From assembly GCF_002240035.1 (NCBI RefSeq), contig NZ_CP016397.1:2382501-2446500 (forward strand): a stretch of 64,000 nucleotides of DNA. The letters run 5' to 3'. The stretch comes from Legionella clemsonensis. GTDB taxonomy: Bacteria > Pseudomonadota > Gammaproteobacteria > Legionellales > Legionellaceae. The translations under genes and the position numbers were made by a program. This document shows positions 27,418 to 37,351 of the stretch, piece after piece. How positions within the stretch are numbered: the stretch's first letter is position 1; every line of letters begins with the position of its first letter. The notes beneath the pieces were generated by a model that was not told the origin of the DNA, did no database searches, and saw only the letters and a list, made by a program, of their open reading frames with translations.

Positions 27418-28142
27418 TTTTTCTTCTCACTTGTGGCCATAATAGGGCGAACAATCACTTTAGTACCCATAAAATGATTTCTCTCATTCGATAATTCAAC
27501 AAAATCATGATTCATCCATTTTGCATCTTCAGTAAACATGCGCACGCAACCATGACTCGCTCTATAACCTGGAATGTCCTGGGCCCCATGCAATGCAAAC
27601 CCTTTATGGAAATACATGCAATAAGGCATTTTGGCACCACCACGACCGAGTGGAAACACGCCTGAACGGCATTTCTCGTTTTCCTTACTAAAGAAATGGA
27701 AAATACCAGTAATCGTTCTGCAGGTATGAGAACTGTTGTCAGAACATTTATCACTACCTGAGGAGATGGGTCCCCACTTCACTAATCGCCCGTCTGCATC
27801 ATAGGCTGCCCAGGCTAACTTGTCCTGATCGACAATGACTTGTTTCTCACCATCAGCCTCAATCTTTAGTGGAAACGGAGAAAAATCAAAGATGGTTTTA
27901 TTGGCTAAATTTCTCGGCACAGCAATTTCTTTACCAGCCCAAAGATGGTTATAAGTTCGATTAATACGTTGCACAATATCGCGCTGTTGTTCATCAGGGA
28001 AAAGTTTTTCCCAACTTTGTCCACTTGCCACTTTAATACATTCATATTGCGGGTATGCGCACAGTGCAGTACCGTAATAGTTAGAGGCATTAACAAGAAA
28101 TGCGGGTACCATGAGTGCAATCACTTCTAATAATTTCTTCAT
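27414..28142 (-). CDS. enhA: Enhanced entry protein EnhA, YkuD L,D-transpeptidase
   Basis: A 242-residue exported protein, first gene of enhABC. A signal peptide covers ~1-19. A YkuD catalytic domain follows, with the conserved HGAQDIPGYRASHGCVRM: the Cys of SHGCVR is the nucleophile and the first His belongs to the signature. Such enzymes form 3-3 crosslinks or attach proteins to peptidoglycan, in keeping with EnhC's link to peptidoglycan turnover. An upstream segment (IKVASGQSWEKLFPDEQQRD...) looks LysM-like. A paralogue with a lipobox lies at 53971-54558. Confidence 0.9.
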   Translation of the reverse strand: MKKLLEVIALMVPAFLVNASNYYGTALCAYPQYECIKVASGQSWEKLFPDEQQRDIVQRINRTYNHLWAGKEIAVPRNLANKTIFDFSPFPLKIEADGEKQVIVDQDKLAWAAYDADGRLVKWGPISSGSDKCSDNSSHTCRTITGIFHFFSKENEKCRSGVFPLGRGGAKMPYCMYFHKGFALHGAQDIPGYRASHGCVRMFTEDAKWMNHDFVELSNERNHFMGTKVIVRPIMATSEKKK

Positions 28143-28173
28143 CGTGATTCCCCTAATTTTTAAGTTTCCTTTT

Positions 28174-28209
28174 GTAATGCAAAAAGCATGCTTAAATTAC
28201 ATGCATTAC
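28174..28209. promoter_or_regulatory. Inverted repeat upstream of enhA
   Basis: GTAATGCA (28174-28181) and TGCATTAC (28202-28209) are perfect inverted arms separated by 20 nt, ending 32 bp before the enhA ATG. The arms are about two helical turns apart, as for a dimeric regulator; no regulator is known to me. Confidence 0.35.
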
Positions 28210-28344
28210 TTATAAATGTTATTTCGGTTATTTTTTTAAAAAGTTTAATAACTAGCCACACATAAACTTGCAAGGAAACACGGGGAAAGTACACCCTGGA
28301 TTTTTTATAAAATTATCATTATTAAAAGAATTAATTTGACTGAG

Positions 28345-30189
28345 TCAGGAATGGAAATGATGATAGATTCGCTCTGCAAGCCCTTCATTAATACCATTCA
28401 CTTTGGCAATTTCATCCATGGGCGCTCGAGCAAGTTCACGCAATCCACCGAAGCGGCGGAGCAAAGCTTGCCGCCTTTTGGGACCCACACCTTCAATACT
28501 TTCAAGAGAGGATTCAAAACTTGCATGCTGACGCTTTTTTCGATGGGTAGTAATTGCAAATCGGTGAGCCTCATCACGAATGTGCTGTAACAGGTGTAAA
28601 GCTGGAGAATCGGCAGGCAAGCTTACCTCATGCTGCTCAGTCACCAGGATGAGTTTCTCCCAACCGGCTTTTCGGTCAGGACCTTTAGCAATACCTAGTA
28701 AGACTACATTTTCAATGGCAAGTGATGCAAAAACTCGTTTTGCCACGGCAACCTGCCCTTTGCCACCATCAATAATGAGTACATCTGGCAAACGCTGTTC
28801 TTGTAGCAGGCGCCTGAAACGACGTGTAATTGCCTGTTCCATTGCAGCATAGTCATCACCTTTGGTAATGCCATGAATATTAAAACGCCGATACTCATTC
28901 TTGCGTGGGCCATGCTCATCAAACACCACGCAAGAAGCAACGGTTTCTTCTCCCTGTGTATGACTGATGTCAAAGCATTCCATACGAGTAATCGCTGAAT
29001 CTCGTTGTAACAATTCGGCCAAAGCCGCATATCTTTTTTGCATTGTGGATGAAGAAGCGACATAGTCTGCTATTGCCAAACGCAAATTATTAGTCGCAAA
29101 ATCAAGCCAACGGGACTTGACACCACGTGGTTTCGTTTGAATCTGACACGCCTTCCCACGCAACTCTGCCAACATTCCCGCAAAAGTTTGTTTTTGCTGA
29201 AGCTCTTCATTGGTAATAATTAGTGCAGGAATGCGTTCAGGCGTATCTAGATAGTAGAAGGCAATAAATGCTTCAAAAACCTGTTGCCACAAATCGTTTT
29301 CAGAAACCTCTTCTTCTAAAAATGACCGTCGAGGCACTGAAGGAAAGAAGCTTTGACTGGCGATGACATGACCATCGCGAATAGTCACACATTGAATACA
29401 GGCAAAACCCGGTTGAGTTGCAATGGCTATAACATCCGCATCTCCACGTAATTGCACAACACTTTGCTGCTCTTGAATTAATCGCAAACTTTTAATTTGA
29501 TCCCGCAACACAGCCGCTTCTTCAAAATTGAGTTGAGACACTGCCTTTTCCATGCGTTTGGCTAAGTCATCAATAATTAATTGACATTTCCCCTGCAAGA
29601 ATCGCGTAGCGTCATGGATAGATTGTTTGTAGGCTTCCTGCGATATATAGCCCGTACAGGGCGCACTGCAGCGTTTAATTTGATATTGCAGGCAGGGGCG
29701 TGAGCGGGCATTAAAGTAGCTGTCGCGACAATTTCTAATTTTAAAGGTTTTTTGAATTGTACTTAAGGTATCTCGTACTGCCGCTACACTTGGAAAGGGC
29801 CCATAGAACTCTCCTTTCTGCGGTTTTTTCTTACTGCGATAAAGCTCCATGCGTGGAAAGCCATGGCTGCTGACATGGATATAGGGATACGATTTGTCAT
29901 CACGCAGCAACACATTATACCTAGGACGCAGTGATTTAATTAGATTACTTTCAAGCAGTAAAGCCTCTGTTTCACTACGAGTAACGCTTACTTCAACAGA
30001 AGCAATCTGATTAACGAGAGAACGTGTTTTAGCACCCGTATTTTGTTTGGTAAAATAACTGCTAACACGTTTTTTTAGATTTCTGGCCTTCCCCACATAT
30101 AAAACAGTACCTTCATTGTCAATCATCCGATAGACACCTGGCTCACTGGTGAGTTTTGCTATTACTGTACTTAAATGATTAGCTCGCAT
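28345..30189 (-). CDS. uvrC: Excinuclease ABC subunit C
   Basis: UvrC makes both incisions in nucleotide excision repair. It has 614 residues: an N-terminal GIY-YIG nuclease ([20 protein letters not shown]), a cysteine cluster ([21 protein letters not shown]), the UVR UvrB-binding motif (~residues 200-235), a C-terminal RNase H-like nuclease ([20 protein letters not shown]), and tandem helix-hairpin-helix motifs at the end ([19 protein letters not shown]). It lies 85 bp after letA on the same strand, the conserved gacA/uvrY-uvrC arrangement. Confidence 0.97.
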   Translation of the reverse strand: MRANHLSTVIAKLTSEPGVYRMIDNEGTVLYVGKARNLKKRVSSYFTKQNTGAKTRSLVNQIASVEVSVTRSETEALLLESNLIKSLRPRYNVLLRDDKSYPYIHVSSHGFPRMELYRSKKKPQKGEFYGPFPSVAAVRDTLSTIQKTFKIRNCRDSYFNARSRPCLQYQIKRCSAPCTGYISQEAYKQSIHDATRFLQGKCQLIIDDLAKRMEKAVSQLNFEEAAVLRDQIKSLRLIQEQQSVVQLRGDADVIAIATQPGFACIQCVTIRDGHVIASQSFFPSVPRRSFLEEEVSENDLWQQVFEAFIAFYYLDTPERIPALIITNEELQQKQTFAGMLAELRGKACQIQTKPRGVKSRWLDFATNNLRLAIADYVASSSTMQKRYAALAELLQRDSAITRMECFDISHTQGEETVASCVVFDEHGPRKNEYRRFNIHGITKGDDYAAMEQAITRRFRRLLQEQRLPDVLIIDGGKGQVAVAKRVFASLAIENVVLLGIAKGPDRKAGWEKLILVTEQHEVSLPADSPALHLLQHIRDEAHRFAITTHRKKRQHASFESSLESIEGVGPKRRQALLRRFGGLRELARAPMDEIAKVNGINEGLAERIYHHFHS

Positions 30190-30274
30190 TTTTCTTTATC
30201 AAGAACAACAACTTCAACTGAACACCACAAGATGGCGTAAAAATCTATTATAGTTCATTCCTCGGTGGTCTTGA

Positions 30275-30934
30275 CTACTCATTATGCAAAGCATCATTAG
30301 GCTGCTCAATGACTCGATGTTTCATTGCCAGAAAAGTGAGCTCCACATCATTTTTAATGCCTAATTTTTCAAACATTCGATAACGATAGCCATTAATGGT
30401 TTTCGAACTTAAAAACAATCTGTCAGCGATATCTTGCACCGTCATGCCACTGGTAATCATTAGCATGACTTGCATTTCACGTTCAGACAAGAGATCAAAA
30501 GGTGAATCCTGTGGGGCTTCCAAACTATTAATTGCCATTTGTTGCGCGATTTCAGCACTCAAATATTTTTCGCCTCTAGCTACTTTGCGAATCGCAGCAG
30601 CCATTTCTTCAGCACCAGACTCTTTGGTCAAATAGCCCATAGCACCAAGCTGGAGAACACGAGTAGGGATCGGATCGGCACACATGGCTGTTACAGCAAT
30701 GACCTTAACTTGTGGATTAGATTTCTTAAGCCTTCGGGTTACCTCCCATCCGTCAATTCCAGGCATTTTCATGTCAAGTAATACCACATCGGGCTTATGA
30801 GATTTTACTAATGCCAAAGCTAATTCACCACTTTCAGCATCAGCAACCACCTCTACATCCGGCAGATCCTCCAATAATCGTCGAATCCCCATTCTTACCA
30901 GGGCATGGTCATCAACAATTAGAACTTTTATCAA
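30275..30934 (-). CDS. letA: Response regulator LetA (GacA/UvrY family)
   Basis: LetA, phosphorylated by LetS, switches on the small RNAs RsmY/RsmZ that titrate CsrA, and so triggers the transmissive, virulent phase of Legionella. It has 219 residues. The receiver domain holds VDDHALVRMG, the phospho-acceptor Asp in VVLLDMKMPGIDGWE, the TA switch (VIAVTAMCAD) and the conserved Lys in YLTKESG. A LuxR-type HTH follows (LSEREMQVMLMITSGMTVQD). Assignment rests on the adjoining uvrC and the GacA-like sequence. About 220 bp of noncoding DNA upstream holds its promoter. Confidence 0.93.
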   Translation of the reverse strand: MIKVLIVDDHALVRMGIRRLLEDLPDVEVVADAESGELALALVKSHKPDVVLLDMKMPGIDGWEVTRRLKKSNPQVKVIAVTAMCADPIPTRVLQLGAMGYLTKESGAEEMAAAIRKVARGEKYLSAEIAQQMAINSLEAPQDSPFDLLSEREMQVMLMITSGMTVQDIADRLFLSSKTINGYRYRMFEKLGIKNDVELTFLAMKHRVIEQPNDALHNE

Positions 30935-31152
30935 GCGATGCTCCTTGACAGATTAGCCAATGAACACAAAACATGCATCGATATTAGCAAGACTAAACAG
31001 GCATTACAATTGATACTAAATTTAATCATTATCCCTGCTCACTTTGCTAAAACAAGCCCCTAACACTTATTTACTTTTTTATGGCAAAAGTAGTTTATGT
31101 TTAACTCTGAGTATAGCCGATTGGTGGGAACTAATATCCTATAAAAAGACAC

Positions 31153-31971
31153 TTAGCACGCCAGAATATGAACGCTGGGATTATTTTTATCAACAGGGAA
31201 AATAGGAGGATATTCACCTAATTCCCTGGCCCGCTCAATAAAAGCGATTATATCTGCCTCGACAAAATTATAAAGCATTTGATAATTATCAATTACAAAA
31301 TAAACGGGTTGTAAGATATCGATCCGATAGGGCATACGAAATGCAACAACAGGATCAAAAAGTACGCGCATGGCTGCATCACTTTCCACACTATAGGGTG
31401 TTTCACTAATTGAAGACAAAATACCTCCTCCATAAGCACGCAATCCTTGAGGTGTTTTGATAAGACCAAACTCTACCGTAAACCAGAAAAGTCTTTGCAA
31501 TAAGGGCCATTGGTCTTCGTCTAAACTTAGAACCTTACGGGCATAATTACAGACAAAATCCGCGTAAACTGGATCAGTTAACATCGGGCAATGACCGAAG
31601 ATCTCATGAAAGATATCAGGCTCTTGCACATAATTAAGTTCTTCTTCACAACGAATAAAAGTGGCTGCAGGAAAACGTCTCTCTGCCAATAATTGAAAAA
31701 ATTCTCTTGCCGAAATTAGAGCCGCCACTGGAGCAACTTCCCAACCGGTTAATGCTTTAAGTCGAGAGCTCACTTCAGGTAGCTGCGGAATTTTATCAGC
31801 AGACAAACCCAGACTTTTCAACCCTTGAATAAATTCATCGCAAGCCCTGTCAGGAATAATCTTCATTTGGCGTTCATAAAGCACTTGCCAAATACGATGC
31901 TCCTCATTGCTATAATCTACCATACCGTTGGCATCAGGTTGATGAGAAACATAACGACTGACAAATTCCAT
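31153..31971 (-). CDS. phhA: Phenylalanine-4-hydroxylase
   Basis: A pterin- and iron-dependent monooxygenase converting phenylalanine to tyrosine. In L. pneumophila PhhA supplies tyrosine for pyomelanin formation and ferric reduction. It has 272 residues, the bacterial monodomain form. The iron ligands are visible: two His in HEIFGHCPMLTDPVYADF and the Glu in RLFWFTVEFGLI. The pterin-binding segment LNYVQEPDIFHE precedes them. Single gene with its own upstream region. Confidence 0.96.
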   Translation of the reverse strand: MEFVSRYVSHQPDANGMVDYSNEEHRIWQVLYERQMKIIPDRACDEFIQGLKSLGLSADKIPQLPEVSSRLKALTGWEVAPVAALISAREFFQLLAERRFPAATFIRCEEELNYVQEPDIFHEIFGHCPMLTDPVYADFVCNYARKVLSLDEDQWPLLQRLFWFTVEFGLIKTPQGLRAYGGGILSSISETPYSVESDAAMRVLFDPVVAFRMPYRIDILQPVYFVIDNYQMLYNFVEADIIAFIERARELGEYPPIFPVDKNNPSVHILAC

Positions 31972-32096
31972 AAGAACTCCTAGAAGCTAATGGCAGTTAT
32001 CCCGGATCACTTAGATTATAGCGCTTTTAGGTAGACAGCATAACCAATCAGGCACTATAAAAGCCGGCAAAGAAAGCAGGAAGTTACTAATTTAAA

Positions 32097-32966
32097 TTAC
32101 TCAGAAACAGGACGTCGCTGAATTTGAGAAACAGGAATTAATGTTTCAGTCCCTGTGCCATGACTATGTTGATGTCCTTTCCAGGCATGGCCGTAAACGA
32201 CTTCATAAGTCAAGGGATATTTACCCTCCACTGTGCGCAAGGTTTTATAAGTCTCTGCAAAAAGATGCCATGCATATTTTCCAGTTAATCCCCCATTACG
32301 CTTTGGATTAGTATTTCGTACACCCTGTGCTTTTAAATTGCTTAATAACTTCTTTAAATTGTCATAATGTACAGTTAGTAATTCCATGTCAACTACCGGA
32401 TCAAGAAATTTCTCTTGCAAGAGATTATCGCCGATATCATGCATATCTTGAAACTCATTGGCATGCGCATAATGATTAGCCGTCTGCCACGCTTGTTTTA
32501 ATTCTTTAAAGGTATCAGGACCCAAGGTAGAAAACATCAGACAGCCCTGTGTATTCATAACCCGATTTAATTCACGGATAACTAATGTTAAAGGAGATCC
32601 CCAGTGAATACTTTGATTGGCAAAAATTAAATCGAATGTTCCAGCGGCAAAAGGAAGTGAAGTCATATTACCATTCACTAAAGACCATTTATTACGCCAC
32701 CAGCCTTGTTTCTTTTTTGCCTGCAACAGCATATTTCTGGCCAAATCCAAGCCAATAATCTCCGCTTGCGGGTATTTCTTTTTTAATAGCTGCGTGAACA
32801 TTCCTGGCCCACATCCTAAATCAAGCACATAGCGGGGATTAATTTTCAAATAATCCAGGCGCTCGAATAAACGTCTGCCAATCTCATTTTGCACTTTGGC
32901 TGCCTGTTCATAATCGGCAGCATGTTTATTAAATGTATTGCAAATTTCTATAGTAAGATTCATCAT
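32097..32966 (-). CDS. bioC: Malonyl-ACP O-methyltransferase BioC
   Basis: BioC methylates the free carboxyl of malonyl-ACP so that fatty-acid enzymes can build the biotin pimeloyl moiety. It has about 289 residues. The SAM site is VLDLGCGPGMFTQLLKKKYP (motif I) with IIGLDLARNML next to it, and LSF..GPDTFKEL-type BioC segments follow (STLGPDTFKELKQAW). I choose ATG 32966 (or 32963), because upstream codons in the longer frame would enter comF and show no homology. Neither start has a clear ribosome site. It diverges from comF with about 32 bp between them. Confidence 0.88.
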   Translation of the reverse strand: MMNLTIEICNTFNKHAADYEQAAKVQNEIGRRLFERLDYLKINPRYVLDLGCGPGMFTQLLKKKYPQAEIIGLDLARNMLLQAKKKQGWWRNKWSLVNGNMTSLPFAAGTFDLIFANQSIHWGSPLTLVIRELNRVMNTQGCLMFSTLGPDTFKELKQAWQTANHYAHANEFQDMHDIGDNLLQEKFLDPVVDMELLTVHYDNLKKLLSNLKAQGVRNTNPKRNGGLTGKYAWHLFAETYKTLRTVEGKYPLTYEVVYGHAWKGHQHSHGTGTETLIPVSQIQRRPVSE

Positions 32967-32998
32967 GGAAATGGAACAATTACAGGAAGCCAACGCTC

Positions 32999-33694
32999 GT
33001 GCGCTACAAAAAAAGAAGTATAACACACTTATTACGCCTGCCATCTGCTTGTATCATTTGTGGTAAGTACCATCAGGACATTGATGCTGTTTGCCCAGAC
33101 TGTCTAAATCTCTTACAACCCCTGGGGCCTGCTTGCCAATATTGTGCTCTTCCCTTATCCGATGATGGTTTTCTGGTTTGTGGTCGCTGCTCAAAACAAA
33201 AACCCGCTTTTGATAAAACGTGGGTACTGTATCGCTTTGAGGAACCTTTACGTACTTTGCTGCATGAATACAAATACAACGGAGCACTTTACTTACGCAG
33301 ACTATTGGTGAAATTAATGATGGATGCCTTACCGCAGGAAGAACTCACTACGCAATGTTTAATTCCTGTTCCCCTGCATTACAAAAAATTACGTGAAAGA
33401 GGGTTTAATCAAGCTGCTGAGTTTTCCAAGATGCTGTCGAACCGTTTAAAAATACCTTATGAACTTACTCTTACCCAAAAGGTGTTACATACTCCGGCAC
33501 AAGTTAGCTTAAACGGCAGAAAACGCCGCCATAATCTGCAACATGCCTTTCGGATAAAAAAGCAGGCTTATCAACACATTACTTTGATTGATGATTTATT
33601 AACTACAGGCAGCACTGTCAATGAACTGGCAAAACTTTTTAAGCAACAGGGCGTAACCCGCGTTGATGTCTGGTGTTGTGCAAGAGCTTGTTAA
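32999..33694 (+). CDS. comF: ComF-family amidophosphoribosyltransferase-like protein
   Basis: A ComF/GntX-type protein: four CxxC-like knuckles at the N-terminus (ACIICG, VCPDC, ACQYC, VCGRC), probably Zn-binding, then a phosphoribosyltransferase fold with the PRPP loop TLIDDLLTTGSTVNELAKLF. ComF is needed for DNA uptake and later steps of natural transformation in several bacteria, and Legionella is competent. It has 231 residues from a GTG start, with AGGAAG about 10 bp upstream; no in-frame ATG fits. The 3' end overlaps the convergent HD gene by 4 bp. Confidence 0.88.
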   Translation: MRYKKRSITHLLRLPSACIICGKYHQDIDAVCPDCLNLLQPLGPACQYCALPLSDDGFLVCGRCSKQKPAFDKTWVLYRFEEPLRTLLHEYKYNGALYLRRLLVKLMMDALPQEELTTQCLIPVPLHYKKLRERGFNQAAEFSKMLSNRLKIPYELTLTQKVLHTPAQVSLNGRKRRHNLQHAFRIKKQAYQHITLIDDLLTTGSTVNELAKLFKQQGVTRVDVWCCARAC

Positions 33695-34407
33695 ACATGC
33701 TCACCACCTAATTCTTTAAGCTCTGCTGCTAAATTTAACCTTGCCCTTTGCAAATATTTTTTACGAAATATGGGCGTTTTATAGAGAGGCATGTCCAATA
33801 ATTTATTTAAAATTTGAATTCTTTGCAAACGAAACTCGTTACTGGACAGATGTTTGTTTTCCAAACGGATTTGTTGCACATAGCGCTTATAATGCTCTGA
33901 GGATGAACCAAGAATAGCTAGATCAAAATCAAGAAAAAATAGTAAATCATTATCGTATTGCTGAGAGAAAGGAACCTGATGAGTTTTCGTAGCTAGAATA
34001 TAGCTGGAAATTAAGCCCATGTTTTCTTGTTTCAGTGAAATTTCTTTGGCAAATTCTAAAAAAAACTCTCGACTTCTTTCTTCATTTTGTTTGTGGGTTG
34101 CCTCATACACCACATCATGAAACCAAATGCTCAATAAAACCAGAGGAGGCTGTTTTAAGCAAGCATGATAGCGGTTGTATAAATCAATTAAATAACCAAT
34201 ATGCTCCAGATTATGATAATAGCGATTGTCCCTGGTATAGTGTTTTTTTAAAATTATCCACCACTTCTGGCCTACTTTTTTATCTACTCCTAGCTCCTGC
34301 ATTAATAAAAACCAATTTTGCTGAAGCTTATTAATCAACCGCTTTTTTTCTTTGGAATTTTGCCCATTATCAAGGGTCTCGCGTTGATGATCTTGTTCCT
34401 GGGTCAC
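33691..34407 (-). CDS. HD-superfamily metal-dependent phosphohydrolase-like protein
   Basis: A 238-residue cytoplasmic protein. The HD signature appears as the first histidines in RYYHNLEHIGYLIDLY and the His-Asp pair in LLSIWFHDVVYEATHKQNEE, matching predicted HD-domain hydrolases of the group often mislabelled as NMDA-receptor-like. A nucleotide or other phosphoester is the likely substrate, but none can be named. The first ~25 residues are polar and variable. Convergent with comF. Confidence 0.8.
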   Translation of the reverse strand: MTQEQDHQRETLDNGQNSKEKKRLINKLQQNWFLLMQELGVDKKVGQKWWIILKKHYTRDNRYYHNLEHIGYLIDLYNRYHACLKQPPLVLLSIWFHDVVYEATHKQNEERSREFFLEFAKEISLKQENMGLISSYILATKTHQVPFSQQYDNDLLFFLDFDLAILGSSSEHYKRYVQQIRLENKHLSSNEFRLQRIQILNKLLDMPLYKTPIFRKKYLQRARLNLAAELKELGGEHV

Positions 34408-34526
34408 ATGCTCATCCCTTTCTATCAGAATTAGATAAATAAAAAATCATCAAAGTAGTCATTGTATTAGGAAAAATAACGTTCCCACCTGCACTTTTAG
34501 TATAGTAAATCCTAAAAACCACCCAC

Positions 34527-35593
34527 TTAACTAAAATAACGCTGCAGGTCATTCAATAGGAGTTGAATCAGTAATACTACAAAAATAATGGTGGCCAGCT
34601 GATGTAATAAAATTTCCATAGGCACAGAGAGAGGTTTACCGCGAATTTTTTCCACGAATGCGTAAGTAATCAAACCACCATCAAGACCGGGAATGGGAAA
34701 TAAATTCACAAGTCCTACAGCCAAACTTAAACTTGCAATAAAATAGAGAAACACCGTGAAGCCCTGAAAAAAGAGCCCACTGACGCAGTAAACAATCCAA
34801 TAGGGCCAAGCAAGACAGCAAAAGGAATAGCGCCTGTTAAAATCTGCTTTAACATCACCAGGAAAAAAGATAACAATTCCATCGACTTGGTAATAGCATG
34901 AGTAAACGCTTTAACAAAGGGCTGCCCTTTGATTTGCTTCCTGGCGGTACCTGATTCAGGCTCAATACCTAAAGTCTGTAGCAGAGATTGACCTCGATGA
35001 TAACGCCACTGGCTTAAATTTAGATGAATTGAACGATGCTGGCCTTGATCATCTTCTACTACTGCAGGTACATCATTTTTGCCAAGCATCATGATTAGGC
35101 GCATGCCAGCTTCTTGCCAGGAATTTACTTGTTGCCCCCCCAGACTAAGAAATCGATCCCCGGATTTAAGTCCTGCTGTGCTCGCAATGCTTTCTGCAGC
35201 TATTATTTGCACCCGTGGTGGGATTTGTTGATAACCTAACATAAACAGTAAGGTTAATGCCAACCAGGCGGTGATTAAATTGGCGAGAGCTCCTGAAAGC
35301 AGGATAATACATCGTTTCCATACTGGTTTTTTATCAAAACACAAGGGAAATTCCTCGGCTGAAACTGGCTGAATTCGAGAATTCAATAATTGAACATACC
35401 CCCCTAACGGCCATAAAGCCCACACCCACTGTTGGCCAGATTTAGTTGTCCATGTCACTAAGGGTTTACCGAAACCAATGGATATTTTTTGAATTTTGAC
35501 GCCAAACACGCGTGCTGCAAGCGCATGACCTACCTCATGAATCCCAACGACTAGAATTAGAGTTAAAAGAATTGCCACTATGGCCCATAACAT
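34527..35593 (-). pseudogene. RseP-like M50 site-2 protease, frameshifted
   Basis: Site-2 proteases cleave transmembrane anti-sigma factors. The first frame starts MLWAIVAILLTLILVVGIHE with the zinc motif HEVGH, followed by a PDZ-like domain (IASTAGLKSGDRFLSLGGQQ). The second frame has the third zinc ligand in NLFPIPGLDGG and the last helix. The frames meet at the A6 run 34767-34772 (T6 on the coding strand): the first frame ends SVGSFFRASRCF..., whereas one added T gives SVGSFFQGFTVFLYFIASLS and a continuous ~356-residue product. It is shorter than E. coli RseP (450) and lacks the lpxD/bamA neighbourhood, so it may be a paralogue. Real loss or sequencing error is unresolved. Confidence 0.85.
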
Positions 35594-35597
35594 TCAT

Positions 35598-35885
35598 TCA
35601 CTCACTTTTATGCTTTGTATTATCGACAACGAGATGTAAAAGAGGATGCCCTTGTCGTCCATCCAACTCATAACCTTTCCTATAAACCTCAAAGGTCCGA
35701 TAGGCGCGAGAGGTATCGCTATCCACAAGCTCAACCTCGTCGCCATTCTCATCCACTAGTGTTACGCTCAGATGCATTTCTCTAAATTGCCCAATATTAT
35801 ACCGTTCTTTAAACAATTTTAAGACTGTTAACAAACTTTCGGCGGCTTCCTCGCTGTTGTGCTGGCCTTGAAAAATAATGTCCAT
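35598..35885 (-). CDS. Small acidic conserved protein, function unknown
   Basis: A 95-residue acidic protein I do not recognise. There is no signal peptide or membrane helix; it reads as a compact alpha/beta fold (helix SEEAAESLLTVLKLFKERYN, then strands with LVDENGDEVELVDSD). It starts at ATG 35885 and ends 4 bp before the M50 protease gene, so the two are cotranscribed. Its role may relate to that protease, but this is only context. Confidence 0.65.
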   Translation of the reverse strand: MDIIFQGQHNSEEAAESLLTVLKLFKERYNIGQFREMHLSVTLVDENGDEVELVDSDTSRAYRTFEVYRKGYELDGRQGHPLLHLVVDNTKHKSE

Positions 35886-36088
35886 TTGCCTTCCCTAACA
35901 GGAACAACTCCTGATTCACATGCTTATTAGTATTAGCGGCAAAAAATAAAAGGACTTGAGCTTTTTGAGAACACTATGCTCCTCTTATTATTTATTCGCA
36001 CGTGCTCATTTCAGTTGGCATAGAGGCTATAAATTCTGATGCTAATAGGTTACAATTTCAGGATTATTAGGCTGCTATTTAAAAATCT

Positions 36089-37351
36089 ATGGTGTTTGTT
36101 GCCTGTGGACTAAATCATAAAACTGCTCCATTAGATGTGCGTGAAAAAGTCGCTCTGCCTTTGTCTATGCAAGAGACTTTGCTCTACAATCTGGTTGATT
36201 TACCCGCAGTGAATGAAGCAGCTATTTTATCGACGTGTAATCGCACAGAAATTTATTGCGATACAGAAGATCCCGAAAGCCTGGCACCCTGGCTTGCTCG
36301 GCAACACCAACTAACACCTGAGCTCCTTTCCCCTTACTTGTACCTTCACCCCGGTCCCCAGGGTATTCGCCATACCTTGAGAGTAGCAAGCGGTCTTGAT
36401 TCCATGATGCTTGGTGAACCACAAATTCTTGGGCAAATGAAGCAAGCTTATCAGCAGGCTTGCAAGCTCGGCACGGTAAAAACGAATTTGCGCTCTATAT
36501 TTGAGTATATTTTTAGTGCAAGCAAACGCATTCGTAATCGTAGCGGCATTGGTACCAATCCTGTTTCGATTGCCTATGCGGCAGTGCAGTTAATTGGAAA
36601 ATTATTCCCCGACTATAAAACATTAAAAGTGTTTATTATAGGTTCGGGAGAAACATCTACTCTGGTAGCTAAATATTTACATAAACAAGGTGTCAGACAG
36701 TTTTTAATAGCCAGTCGCACTACCGAAAATGCAAAGCAACTTGCCGCGATGTTTGAGGGTCAAGCTTTAACCATCGGCGACATACCGGAATACCTTTCTC
36801 AAGCAGATGTAGTTATCTCGGCAACAGCTTGTCCTCTCCCTTTTATTAATAAAAGTTTGGTTGAACATGCTTTAAATAAGCGTGCAAGAGCACCGATGTT
36901 TTTCCTGGATCTTGCTGTTCCACGAGATATAGAAGCGGATGTGGCTGAGTTAGACGCTGTTCATCTTTATAACATTGATGATTTACAGCTGTTAATTGAA
37001 AAAGGTATGGGCGAGAGACGCGAAGCAGCTCTTCAGGCTGAACAATTAATTGAGGGTGAGCTTGATAATTTTATTCGTTGGCACCGTTCATTGCGGGCAA
37101 AAAATGTAATTTGTGACTACCGTCATTATATGCAGGGCCTGGCACAGGAGGAATTACAGCGAGCCCAAGATAAACTTGCAGCAGGCTATAATCAAACTAT
37201 GGTACTGCAGGAATTTTGTGAGCGTTTGGTTAATAAATTAACACACCATCCTACTGTTGGATTACGCCAGGCTGCTTGGGATGGCCGTGAAGAATTACTT
37301 GATTTAGCGCAATATTTATTTAATCCATCTATTGATCCAGTTTCCCTATGA
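36089..37351 (+). CDS. hemA: Glutamyl-tRNA reductase
   Basis: HemA reduces glutamyl-tRNA to glutamate-1-semialdehyde, the first step of C5 tetrapyrrole synthesis. It has 420 residues. The catalytic Cys lies in [12 protein letters not shown] (residue ~50), preceded by [17 protein letters not shown]. The NADPH domain holds [17 protein letters not shown], and the C-terminal dimerisation helix follows. First gene of hemA-prfA-prmC; its stop overlaps the prfA ATG by 4 bp, a layout common in gammaproteobacteria. Confidence 0.97.
   Translation: MVFVACGLNHKTAPLDVREKVALPLSMQETLLYNLVDLPAVNEAAILSTCNRTEIYCDTEDPESLAPWLARQHQLTPELLSPYLYLHPGPQGIRHTLRVASGLDSMMLGEPQILGQMKQAYQQACKLGTVKTNLRSIFEYIFSASKRIRNRSGIGTNPVSIAYAAVQLIGKLFPDYKTLKVFIIGSGETSTLVAKYLHKQGVRQFLIASRTTENAKQLAAMFEGQALTIGDIPEYLSQADVVISATACPLPFINKSLVEHALNKRARAPMFFLDLAVPRDIEADVAELDAVHLYNIDDLQLLIEKGMGERREAALQAEQLIEGELDNFIRWHRSLRAKNVICDYRHYMQGLAQEELQRAQDKLAAGYNQTMVLQEFCERLVNKLTHHPTVGLRQAAWDGREELLDLAQYLFNPSIDPVSL

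Noticed and set aside
34767-34772. Programmed ribosomal frameshift in the M50 protease gene
   Set aside because: There is no downstream stimulatory structure or family precedent, and three other genes here show the same kind of homopolymer lesion, so indel or sequencing error is simpler.
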